Origin: Methylosinus sp. PW1
GTDB lineage: Bacteria; Pseudomonadota; Alphaproteobacteria; Rhizobiales; Beijerinckiaceae
DNA length: 64,000 nt
Assembly: GCF_000745215.1 (NCBI RefSeq)
Contig: NZ_JQNK01000009.1
Span: 2,232,001-2,296,000 of the forward strand
Reading direction: 5' to 3'
This document shows positions 16,719 through 25,493 of the stretch, piece after piece. Below the pieces are notes generated by a model that did no database searches, had not been told where the DNA came from, and saw only the letters and a program-made list of their open reading frames with translations. Both the position numbers and the translations under genes were made by a program. Every line of letters begins with the position of its first letter. The first letter of the stretch is position 1.

Positions 16719-19700
16719 ATGGCGAAATCGGGCAAGCCCCAGGACGCGGCTATCGCTGCGCTGTCGGCGGTCGAAGAGGCGTTGAATCTGGGCTTGGAGC
16801 CCGCCGCCGAGGCCGCGACGGAAGCGGGCGAGAAAGCCGCGTCGCCGGCCGAGGCGGGCGCCAAGCCCGCCGATAAGGCCGAGGGCAAGAGCCAGGCCAA
16901 GACGGCCCCCGGCTTCAACTTCAGCCTCCCTTCCTCGCGGCGCCAAGATGCGCGCGATGCGGCGCGGGAATCTGCGCGTCCTACAGAAGGCGCCGCGCCC
17001 GCGGCCGGCCGTTCGGCGGCCAAGCCGCAGGTGGCCCCCGCCGGCGCGCCCGCCAATGACGATCGCCAGACCGTCGGCGAGCTGCGCGCCGCGCTGCAGG
17101 TCCGTCCCAACACCGCCATTCTCGGCTACACCTTCCTGTCCATCGCCGCCTGGGCGGTGCTGTGGACTCTGTTCGTCTATTTCAATCAGGGCGAGATTCT
17201 CGACCGCGAGAACGGCTCCTTCCTCGCGCCCAAGCCGGTGCTGACGCTGCTGGCGCTGCTCGCCCCCATCGTCTTTATTTTCGTGACCGGCGTGATGGCG
17301 CGCCGCGCCCATGAGATGAAGCAGGTCGCCAATTCCATGGCGGAAGTGGCGATAAGGCTGATCGAGCCGGAGACCATCGCCACCGAGCAGATGGTGACGC
17401 TCTCGCAGGCCATTCGCCGCGAGGCCGCCTCCATGGGCGACGGCATAGAGCGCGCGCTGGCGCGGGCCAGCGAACTCGAGATCATCGTACGCACCGAGGT
17501 CTCCAATCTCGAGCGCTCCTACTCCGAGAACGAGCGCCGCATTCGCGTGCTCATCGACGAGCTGACCCGCGAGCGCGAGGCGATCCTCGTCAACGCCGAC
17601 AACGCCCGCACGGCGCTGCTCGGCGCGCGCGAGTCGCTTTCCGCGGAGCTGCAGACCAGCTCCTCCCATCTCGCCGAGACGGTGAGCGAGGCCGGCGGCC
17701 GCGTGACCGCCGCGCTCGGCTCCAAGGGCGAGGAGATTCGTCTGGCGCTGGAGCGCGTCGGCGACGGCTTCAATTCCACGCTCTCGACGCGTGGCGAGGA
17801 CATGGTGCAGCGTCTCTCCGTCGCCGGGGAGACGATCGCCGTCAGCCTCACTCTGGCATCGGAGGAGGTCACGCGGCGCTTCTCCGACGGCATAGCCGAG
17901 GCGGATCGCAAGCTTCAGGAGCGTGGCGACGCGCTGGCGTCCGATTTCGAATCGCGCGGCGCCTATGTCGTCGATCGGCTCGATTCCATCGGCGGCCATC
18001 TCGTGCAGGCGGTGGGCGAGCGCGGCGAGAGCTTCGTCGATCGTCTCGCCGAGACCAGCGGGCGCGTCGACGAGGCGATCGAGACGCATGGCGGCGCGAT
18101 CGAGCGTTCTCTGCTGTCGGCTTCTGAGAATCTCGCGACGCAACTCGCCGAGAAAGTCGCGGCGACCGAATCCGCCTTCCGCACGGCCGGCGACCGCCTC
18201 GCCGAGCTGCTCGAGGAAACGCGCGAGCGCGCCCGCGCCGAGCTGGAGGCGCATGGCGGCGGCCTCAACGAGCGCTTCGCGCAGACGCTCGCCGAAAGCG
18301 CCAGCGCCTTCACCGAGCAGGCCGACGCTCTGCACGAGCGTTTCGCCGCCGTGGCCGGCGAGGCCATCGCGGCCATCGCCTCGCATGGCGATCGCGTCAC
18401 CGAGACGCTCGCCGACCGCCTCGTCTCCTTCGAGGAGAATGTCGTCGTCCAGGGCGGCGAGATCGCCACGCGCTTCGCCGAGCAGAGCGAGCGCATCGGC
18501 GCGTCGCTGACGCAGGGCGTCGCGGAATTCGAGCAGAGCGTCGCGCAGCGCAGCGCCGAAGCGACGGCGCGCCTCGCCGAGGAGGGCGCGCGTCTCGGCC
18601 AGACGGTGGCCGAAGGGCTGGCGGCCTTCGAGGAGCGTGTGACCGGCCACAGCGACGAGGTCGCGGCGCGTCTCGTTCTGCATGGCGACGCCATCGGCTC
18701 CGCCGTTGCGGAAGGTCTCGCGGCCTTCGAGGAGCGCGTCGCCGGCCGTAGCGACGAAGTGGCGATCCGCTTGCTGATGCAAGGCGACGAGATCGGTTCG
18801 GCCGTGGCCGCCGGCCTCGCCTCTTTCGAGGAGCGCGTCGCGGGCCGCAGCGAGGCGGCGGCGGAGCGTCTTTCGGTCCAGGGCGAGACGATCGGCTCCG
18901 CGGTGGCCGCGGGTCTCGCGGCCTTCGAGGAACGCGTCACCGGCCACAGCGAGGAAGTGGCGGCGCGTCTGGTTCTTCATGGCGACACGATCGGCTCCGC
19001 GGTGGCGGAAGGTCTCGCGGCTTTCGAGGAGCGCGTCCTCGGCCACAGCGAGGATGTGGCGACGCGTCTCGTCACCCATGGCGATGCGATCGGCTCCGCG
19101 GTGGCGGAAGGTCTCGCCGCTTTCGAGGAGCGCGTCGCCGGTCGCAGCGAGGATGCGGCCGCGCGTCTTTCGACGCAGGGCGACGCCATCGGCGCCGCAT
19201 TGGCGGCCAGCCTCGCGGCTTTCGAGGAGCGCGTCTCCGGCCAGAGCGAGGATGTCGCGGCGCGTCTCTCCGCGCATGGCGACGTCATCGGCTCGGCGGT
19301 CGCGGAAGGCCTCTCCGCCTTCGAGGAACGCGTCATCGGCCATAGCGAGGATGTCGCCAATCGTCTCGCGTCGCATGGCGACGCGATCGGCGCGGCCGTC
19401 ACCGAGGGCCTCGCGGCCTTCGAGGAGCGGGTCGCCGGCCAGAGCGAGGATGTCGCGGCGCGTCTCGCGGCGCATGCCGATGCGGTCGGCGCCGCCGTCA
19501 ACGAAGGGCTCGCGGCTTTCGAGGAGCGCGTCGCCGGCCAGGGCGCCGCGGCCGCCGAGCGCCTCATCGAGGAAGGCGCGCGCATCGGCCTCTCGGTGTC
19601 GGAGGGCGTCGCCGCTTTCGAGGCGCGCGTGCTCGGCCACAGCGAGGTGGTCGCCGATCGTCTCGTCGCGCAGGGCGACGCGATCGGAGCCGCGGTCTCG

Positions 19701-22700
19701 GAAGGCCTCGCGGCCTTCGAGGAGCGCGTGACCGGCCACAGCGCCGAGGCGACGGAACGTCTCATCGCCCATGCGGAGCAGATCGGCTCCACGGTTTCCG
19801 GCAGCCTCGCCGTCTTCGAGGAGCGGGTCCTCGGCCAGAGCGAGCAGGCGGCCGAACGTCTCGTCGTCCATGGCGACGCCATCGGGGTCGCGGTCGCCGA
19901 CGGCCTCGCGGCTTTCGAGGCGCGCATACTCGGCCATGGCGAGGATGTGGCGCAGCGCCTCGTCGCCCATGGCGACACGATCAGCGGCATCGTCACCGAA
20001 GGCCTCGCCAAATTCGAGACGCGCGTGCTCGGCCAGAGCGAGGAGGCCGCGGCGCGGCTCACCGCTCACGGCGACGCGCTCGGCCTCGCCGTGGCGGAAG
20101 GCATCGCCGCTTTCGAGGATCGGCTCTCGCAGCAGCATGAGGCGACGCTGTCCAGCCTCGAGGAGCAGAGCGCGCGCGCGACATCCGCCGTCGCCGGCGG
20201 GCTCGAGGCCTTCCGCGAGGCGGTCGTGCAGCAGAGCGAGGAAACCGCATCGCGCTTCCTGCAGCAGGGCGAGCGCGTCGGCCAGGCCATCGCCGAAGGG
20301 ATCGCCTCCTTCGAGGAGCGCATCGCCGGCCGTGGAGACGAGACCGTCCTGCGCCTGGTCGAGCGCGGCGACGAGATCGGCGCCTATCTCTCCCAGGGCC
20401 TCGCGGCCTTCGAGGAGACGGTGGTGCGCCATGGCGACGAGGTGGCGACGCGCGTCACCGAGCATTCCGATCGCATCGCCTCCGTGCTCTCCGAGCGGCT
20501 CACCGCTTTCGAGGAGCAGGTCGTGCGGCAGAGCGGCGACGTCGTCGCCCGCGTCACCGAGCAGGCGGAATGGGTCGACGGCGTGCTGGTCAATCGGCTG
20601 GACGCGCTGGAGGAGGCGACCGCGCAAGTCTCCCGCACGCTCGAGGAGACGCAGAGCCGCGCCGAGCAGGCCTTCACGGTCGGCGGAGCCGCGCTCGAGG
20701 CGGGCCTCGCTGCGAGCGTCGCCGATGTCGCCGCGACCCTCGCCGAGCAATCCGCCTCGCTGCAGGAGCGTTTCGCGGTCACGGCCAGCGAGGCCGCGCT
20801 CGCCATCGCCACGCAGGGCGAGCGCATCGAGGAAGCGCTCGCCGGCCGCATCGCCGCTTTCGAGGCCATGGCGCTCGATCAGGGCGGCGCGCTGGCCAAT
20901 GCGCTGACGGCGAGCGGCGAAGGCCTCGCGCGCGACGTCGCCGAGCGCCTCGCTTCTCTCGACGAGACATTGCGCGGCCATTCCGCGCGTCTCGCGGCGC
21001 AGATCGACGAGCATACGCAGCAGCTCGCGGCCGAGCTCACCGAGCGGCTCACCGCGGTCGATTCGGCCATTGTCGAGGAAGGCTCCGCGCTGGTTTCCGC
21101 CATCGCCGCCAATGGCGAGGGCTTCACGCGCGAGATCGGCGATCAGCTCGCCGCTTTCGACGAGGCGCTGCGCAATCGCGGCGGCGAGCTCAGCGCGCAG
21201 ATCGGCGAGCATTCGCAGCGGCTTTCGGCCGAGCTTTCCGAGCGTCTGGCGGCCGTCGATTCGACGATCGTCAACGAAGGCGCGGCGCTGGTGGCGGCCA
21301 TCGCCGCCAATGGAGAAGGCTTCACCCGCGACATCGGCGATCAGCTCGCGGCTTTCGACGAGGCGCTGCGCAATCGCGGCGACGAGCTCGGCGCCAAGCT
21401 CGGCGAGCATTCCGAGCAGCTCGCGGCCGAGCTCACCCTGCGTCTGACCGCGGTCGACTCGGCCATCGTCAACGAGGGCGCCGCTCTGGTGGCGGCCATC
21501 GCCGCCAATGGCGAGGGCTTCACCCGCGACGTCGGCGAGCAGCTCGCGGCCTTCGACGAGGCGCTGCGCAATCGCAGCAATCTCATGGCGGCGCAGATCG
21601 GCGAGCATTCCGAGCAGCTGGCGGCGGCGCTCGCCGAGCGGCTCTCTGCGGTCGATACGACGATCATCGACCAGGGCGGCGCGCTGGTCGCGGCTCTGGC
21701 GGCGAGCGGCGACGGCGTCGCCCGCGGCGTGGAGGAGCAGCTCGCCGCTTTCGACGAGCGCCTGCGCCATCACGGCGGCGAGCTCGCCACGCAGATCGGC
21801 GAGCGCTCGCAGCAGCTCGCCTCGGCGCTGGCCGAGGGGCTTTCGGCGGTGGACACGTCGATCGTCGATCGCGGCGGCGCGCTGATCGCGGCGCTGGCGG
21901 CGAGCGGCGAGGGGGTCACGCGCGGCGTGGAGCAGCAGCTGGTCGCTTTCGACGAGCGCCTGCGCCATCAGGGCGGCCAGATCGCGGCGCAGATCGGCGA
22001 GCATTCGCAGCAGCTCGCGGCGAGTTTGGCCGAGCGTCTGGCGGCGGTGGACGCGGCCATCGTCCAGCAGGGCGGGGCGCTGGCCGATCGTCTGGCGGAG
22101 CGCGCCGACGAGATCGCGGCGCGCATCGGCGATCAGTCGCAGCGCCTGTCGGAGGATGTCGGCCAGCGGCTGGCGGCCATAGACAAGACGATTTCCGGCG
22201 ACGGCACGGCGCTGGTCGAGCTGCTCGGCGCCCGCGCCGAGGAGATCGCCGCGGTCATGTCGTCGAAGATCGAGAGCTTCGAGACCGTCTCCAACGCGCG
22301 CACGCGTCAGGCGGCGGACCGCATAGACGCGCTGGTCGGGCGGGTCGACTCCGGGCTCGATTCGGCCGGCAAGGCCTTTCAGGACACGCTTGCCCGCCAT
22401 GCGGTGGAGGTCGCGCGCGCCATGGGCGAGGGCGGCCGCGAGGTCATTCGCTCGCTGGACGAGAAGGTCAAGGATATCGATGCGGTGCTGCTCGCCCGCT
22501 CGACCCAGCTCACCGAGACGCTCTCCTCCAAGGCGGAGGAGATCAATTCCACGCTCGGCGGCCGCGCGGAAGAGATCGCCGGCACGCTGGACGGACGCAT
22601 CGGCGTCTTCGAGAACAATGTCGTCGGCCGCCTCGATGCGGTCTCCGGCGAGATCGGCGAGCGCAGCCGCGTCGTCGTCGAGACGATCAACGCCCGCATA

Positions 22701-24593
22701 GAGGAGATCAACGCGACGCTCGCCTCGGCGCGGCGCGATCTCGACACCACTCTGCACGCCCGCACCGGCGATCTCGGCCAGGCGCTCACCGAGCGCGTCG
22801 GCGAGATCAGCACAACGCTGGAGCAGCGCCTCACGCAGATCCAGACGACGCTCGGCGATCGCGGCGGCGAGGTGACGCGCGAGCTCGCCAATGTCGGCGA
22901 GCTGGTCGCCCATGCGATCGAGAGCCGCGGCTCCACCATCGTGCAGCATCTCGGCGAGAAGCGCGTCGAGCTGGCGGCGGCGATCGACCAATCGGCGGAG
23001 GAGCTGAAGAAAGCGCTCACCGAGGGCGCGGAAGGTTCCGTGCGGGCGCTGCTCGACGTCAATGACAAGCTCCGCGCCGAGCTGCCCGAGGTGCTCGACC
23101 GTCTCGGCGAGACCAATTCCTCGCTGCAGACCATCATCTCGACGGCGGGCGGCAATCTCGCCAATCTCGACAAGGAGCTCGGCGGCAAGCTGCGCGAGTT
23201 CCAGGGCGCGATCGAGACGGTCGCGCAACATATCGCGACGGTGGGCGAGGTCTCGAGCGGCGTGATGCGCGACGCCGGCTCCGTGGTCGGCGCGATGGAG
23301 ACGCATCAGCAGAGCCTGACTCAGAGCGCCGAGCGGCTGGCGCAGAGCCAGTCCGAGCTGGACGCGGCGCTCGACGCGCGCCGCCGCTCGCTGGAAAATC
23401 TCGTGCTGCTGGTCGAGGACAAGCGCCGGGATTTCGAGGACACGGTCGCCAATTTCTCCGGCCTCGTCGAGGAGAACTTCCGCCGGGTCGAGGAGCGCGC
23501 GCGCGACGTCGGCGGCTTCATCGCCCAATCGACGCAGGAGACGGCGGAGCTGGTCGACGAGCGCTTTTCCGCCGTGCGCGACGCCGCCTCGCGCGAGCGT
23601 GAGGAGACCGCCGCGGCGCTGCGCGCGGCCTATGATCAGGCCAATGACGAGCTGGCCGAGATCTTCGGCCGGGCGACCGAGAAATTCGCCGCCGCCGCGA
23701 CCGAGATTCGCGGCATGTCGGCGGAGATTCAGAGCGAGCTGGAGCAGACCCGCGCCGAGCTGCGTCGCGGCGCGCAGGAATTGCCGCGCGAGACGGCCGA
23801 GCAGGCCGCTGCGCTGCGCCGCGTCGTCGGCGAGCAGGTGAAGGCGCTCAACGAGCTGACCGATATCGTCGCGCGCTCGGGCCGCGCCTATGACATAGCA
23901 GAGCCGGTTCCGGCGGCGGCCCCCGCCGCTCCCGCGCGTCGCGGCTTCGAAGCCCAGCCGCAGCCCGCGCCTGCTCCGATCACGCCGGCGCCGCCCCCTC
24001 CGCAGCCGGTCGCTCCGCCCGCCTCGCGCGCGCAAGAGCCGAGCTGGGCCAGCCGCGCCCCGCGCGAGGAGCCGCAGCGCAACGCGCGAGCGATTCAGGC
24101 GCCGCCCCCGCCCCCGCCGGCTCCTCAGGCGCGGCCCGTGGCCTCGGCGACCGAGGACGGCTGGCTCTCCGATCTATTGGCGCGGGCCTCCCGCGACGAG
24201 GCTCCCGCCGCCGCGCCGCCGCGCGCCAACACGGCGGCAGGCCGGGCCAAGGCCGCCGGCGCTCTGGACAATCTCACGCTCGACATCGCCCGCATGGTCG
24301 ATCATGCCGCAGTCGGCGAGTTCTGGGATCGCTTCCAGCGCGGCGAGAAAGGCTTGTTCACCCGCCGGCTCTATAGCGCCCAGGGTCAGCAGACCTTCGA
24401 GGAGATTCGTCGCCGCTACCGCGTCGATCCCGATTTCCACGCCACCGTCGATCATTATGTTCAGGAGTTCGAGCGGCTCGTCGCCGAGACCAGCCGCAAT
24501 GATCGCGACGGCGCGCTGACGCGCGGCTATCTCACCTCCGACGCCGGCAAGGTCTACACCATGCTCGGCCATGCGGCGGGCCGTTTCGAGTGA
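16719..24593 (+). CDS. giant helical-repeat membrane protein, growth pole ring (GPR/RgsE)-like
   Basis: A 2624-residue protein. Residues 1-130 are Ala/Glu/Lys-rich and disordered; two membrane helices lie at about 133-155 and 174-194. From about 200 to 2390 it is alpha-helical with apolipoprotein-like repeats: 20 exact 33-residue units (633-1292, typical opening GLAAFEERV) and six exact 66-residue units (1411-1806, opening LAAFDEALR). A Pro-rich linker (about 2395-2480) precedes a conserved-looking C-terminal domain (FWDRFQRGEKGLFTRRLYS). This layout matches the GPR protein of Agrobacterium (RgsE in Sinorhizobium), which forms a ring at the growing pole. ATG 16719 follows AGAGG. Confidence 0.85.
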   Translation: MAKSGKPQDAAIAALSAVEEALNLGLEPAAEAATEAGEKAASPAEAGAKPADKAEGKSQAKTAPGFNFSLPSSRRQDARDAARESARPTEGAAPAAGRSAAKPQVAPAGAPANDDRQTVGELRAALQVRPNTAILGYTFLSIAAWAVLWTLFVYFNQGEILDRENGSFLAPKPVLTLLALLAPIVFIFVTGVMARRAHEMKQVANSMAEVAIRLIEPETIATEQMVTLSQAIRREAASMGDGIERALARASELEIIVRTEVSNLERSYSENERRIRVLIDELTREREAILVNADNARTALLGARESLSAELQTSSSHLAETVSEAGGRVTAALGSKGEEIRLALERVGDGFNSTLSTRGEDMVQRLSVAGETIAVSLTLASEEVTRRFSDGIAEADRKLQERGDALASDFESRGAYVVDRLDSIGGHLVQAVGERGESFVDRLAETSGRVDEAIETHGGAIERSLLSASENLATQLAEKVAATESAFRTAGDRLAELLEETRERARAELEAHGGGLNERFAQTLAESASAFTEQADALHERFAAVAGEAIAAIASHGDRVTETLADRLVSFEENVVVQGGEIATRFAEQSERIGASLTQGVAEFEQSVAQRSAEATARLAEEGARLGQTVAEGLAAFEERVTGHSDEVAARLVLHGDAIGSAVAEGLAAFEERVAGRSDEVAIRLLMQGDEIGSAVAAGLASFEERVAGRSEAAAERLSVQGETIGSAVAAGLAAFEERVTGHSEEVAARLVLHGDTIGSAVAEGLAAFEERVLGHSEDVATRLVTHGDAIGSAVAEGLAAFEERVAGRSEDAAARLSTQGDAIGAALAASLAAFEERVSGQSEDVAARLSAHGDVIGSAVAEGLSAFEERVIGHSEDVANRLASHGDAIGAAVTEGLAAFEERVAGQSEDVAARLAAHADAVGAAVNEGLAAFEERVAGQGAAAAERLIEEGARIGLSVSEGVAAFEARVLGHSEVVADRLVAQGDAIGAAVSEGLAAFEERVTGHSAEATERLIAHAEQIGSTVSGSLAVFEERVLGQSEQAAERLVVHGDAIGVAVADGLAAFEARILGHGEDVAQRLVAHGDTISGIVTEGLAKFETRVLGQSEEAAARLTAHGDALGLAVAEGIAAFEDRLSQQHEATLSSLEEQSARATSAVAGGLEAFREAVVQQSEETASRFLQQGERVGQAIAEGIASFEERIAGRGDETVLRLVERGDEIGAYLSQGLAAFEETVVRHGDEVATRVTEHSDRIASVLSERLTAFEEQVVRQSGDVVARVTEQAEWVDGVLVNRLDALEEATAQVSRTLEETQSRAEQAFTVGGAALEAGLAASVADVAATLAEQSASLQERFAVTASEAALAIATQGERIEEALAGRIAAFEAMALDQGGALANALTASGEGLARDVAERLASLDETLRGHSARLAAQIDEHTQQLAAELTERLTAVDSAIVEEGSALVSAIAANGEGFTREIGDQLAAFDEALRNRGGELSAQIGEHSQRLSAELSERLAAVDSTIVNEGAALVAAIAANGEGFTRDIGDQLAAFDEALRNRGDELGAKLGEHSEQLAAELTLRLTAVDSAIVNEGAALVAAIAANGEGFTRDVGEQLAAFDEALRNRSNLMAAQIGEHSEQLAAALAERLSAVDTTIIDQGGALVAALAASGDGVARGVEEQLAAFDERLRHHGGELATQIGERSQQLASALAEGLSAVDTSIVDRGGALIAALAASGEGVTRGVEQQLVAFDERLRHQGGQIAAQIGEHSQQLAASLAERLAAVDAAIVQQGGALADRLAERADEIAARIGDQSQRLSEDVGQRLAAIDKTISGDGTALVELLGARAEEIAAVMSSKIESFETVSNARTRQAADRIDALVGRVDSGLDSAGKAFQDTLARHAVEVARAMGEGGREVIRSLDEKVKDIDAVLLARSTQLTETLSSKAEEINSTLGGRAEEIAGTLDGRIGVFENNVVGRLDAVSGEIGERSRVVVETINARIEEINATLASARRDLDTTLHARTGDLGQALTERVGEISTTLEQRLTQIQTTLGDRGGEVTRELANVGELVAHAIESRGSTIVQHLGEKRVELAAAIDQSAEELKKALTEGAEGSVRALLDVNDKLRAELPEVLDRLGETNSSLQTIISTAGGNLANLDKELGGKLREFQGAIETVAQHIATVGEVSSGVMRDAGSVVGAMETHQQSLTQSAERLAQSQSELDAALDARRRSLENLVLLVEDKRRDFEDTVANFSGLVEENFRRVEERARDVGGFIAQSTQETAELVDERFSAVRDAASREREETAAALRAAYDQANDELAEIFGRATEKFAAAATEIRGMSAEIQSELEQTRAELRRGAQELPRETAEQAAALRRVVGEQVKALNELTDIVARSGRAYDIAEPVPAAAPAAPARRGFEAQPQPAPAPITPAPPPPQPVAPPASRAQEPSWASRAPREEPQRNARAIQAPPPPPPAPQARPVASATEDGWLSDLLARASRDEAPAAAPPRANTAAGRAKAAGALDNLTLDIARMVDHAAVGEFWDRFQRGEKGLFTRRLYSAQGQQTFEEIRRRYRVDPDFHATVDHYVQEFERLVAETSRNDRDGALTRGYLTSDAGKVYTMLGHAAGRFE
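18615..20594 (+). repeat. 20 tandem 99-bp (33-residue) coding repeats
   Basis: Reading codons from 18615 gives 20 consecutive units of exactly 33 residues with no insertion or deletion. Nearly invariant positions are F5, E6 and R8 (as in GLAAFEERV), G11 and S13 near the middle, R19-L20, G24-D25 and I27-G28. Units 1-15 are most alike; units 16-20 diverge. The pattern is three 11-residue heptad-like turns, as in apolipoprotein helices. Confidence 0.92.
20949..22136 (+). repeat. six tandem 198-bp (66-residue) coding repeats
   Basis: Six units of exactly 66 residues, twice the 33-residue period, each opening L-A-x-[FL]-D-E and containing IGEHSQ-like and ALVAAIAANGEGF-like blocks. Units 2 and 3 are the most similar. 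Each may be an old pair of 33-residue repeats that diverged and then amplified as a dimer. Confidence 0.9.
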
Positions 24594-24920
24594 CGCTCCC
24601 CGCCCCGGCGCCGCAAAAGCAGGCGCCGGGGCGGGCCATGGCGTCGTGATCGGTATCCCGTAACCTGTAATCCGTGTCCGCTTTCTGCCGGGTCGCCTCG
24701 TGGCCGGACAAGACGCGCCTTTTTTTGTTCCAAATCGACAAAACTTGTCGGTTTGCGTACTCGATTGTGACATTTTCGCCACTCTCGAAAGAGAAAAAGC
24801 GCCGAAACCCGGATTCTGCTCGAGATCTAGGCAATTGCTTCCCTGTTCCGCTTGAGTGCCTACGCGCTTTATCGCAACAATCGCGACGAGAACGATTCCA
24901 GTATCGGGGAGCCTAAGACT
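24594..24920. other. intergenic region before the porin gene
   Basis: About 327 bases. It begins with a strong hairpin (24601-24633, listed separately). Around 24720-24790 the DNA is AT-rich (TTTTTTTGTTCC, and CGACAAAACTTGTCG with 6-bp inverted arms at 24736-24750), a likely promoter and operator zone for the porin gene. No protein-like ORF is seen. Confidence 0.55.
24601..24633. terminator. 12-bp perfect GC hairpin after the GPR-like gene
   Basis: CGCCCCGGCGCC (24601-24612) and GGCGCCGGGGCG (24622-24633) flank a GCAAAAGCA loop, seven bases after the stop codon. The stem is very stable; no T-tract follows, so it may act with Rho or as an mRNA-end stabiliser. Confidence 0.65.
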
Positions 24921-25493
24921 ATGAAATCCGTCCTGTTTGCCGGCGTCGCCGCGCTCGCGCTCTTTGCGAATGGCGCCTATGCCGCCGATGATGCGAAGAC
25001 CGCCAAGCCCGAGCCCGCCAAGCCGCTGGTCGCTTGGCCGGAGCCGAATCTCGACGTATTCGACGCCGGCTTCGACTACGCCTATGGCGCGAAATTCATG
25101 TCGGACTATATTGTCCGCGGCATTTCCAACAGCGCCCACCGCCCGGCCGGCAGCGTCTATGAGGAGCTGCGCTACGGCTGGTTCTACACGGGCCTCGCCG
25201 CCACCAATGTGACGCTGGCCACGAGCCCGCTCGCCGAGATCGACATCACCGCCGGCATCCGCCCCACCTGGGGTCCGCTGACGCTGGACTTCGGCGCGAT
25301 CTACTACGCCTATCCGAGCAACCATCAGCAGTGGTTCATCGGCGGCGCGATCCCGGTCACGACGTTCAAGAACTCCTACACCGCCCTCCCCACCACGGCT
25401 TTCGACCCGAGCTATGTCGAGATCTACTTCAAGCCGAGCTGGGCGGTGAACGACTATCTGACGGAGCGCTTTGCAAAACCGGCGAACCCGTGA
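24921..25493 (+). pseudogene. TorF-family putative porin, 5' part, split by an IS
   Basis: It encodes a signal peptide (MKSVLFAGVAALALFANGAYA) and about 160 residues of outer-membrane beta-barrel (KFMSDYIVRGIS, YEELRYGWFYTGLAATNV, aromatic-rich alternating strands) typical of the TorF/Gcw_chp porin family. At NDYLT the IS5-family element enters, and nine foreign residues plus a stop follow. Removing the IS and one 4-bp duplication rejoins it in frame with the 3' part (26658-27135), giving 339 residues. The start has GGGGAGCC upstream. The insertion should abolish the barrel. Confidence 0.88.

Noticed and set aside
18615..20594. The 99-bp repeat array as a CRISPR-like locus
   Set aside because: Units are contiguous, variable at the third codon position and translated in one frame; there are no spacers and no cas genes.
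16605..24035. A 2476-codon open frame antisense to the GPR-like gene
   Set aside because: It is codon-aligned with the sense gene, so stops would need TTA, CTA or TCA codons in sense, which this GC-rich genome avoids. The antisense protein is a low-complexity Arg/Asp/Leu chain.
24736..24750. CGACAAAACTTGTCG as a terminator
   Set aside because: Only a 6-bp stem and no T-tract after it; more likely part of the porin promoter or operator.
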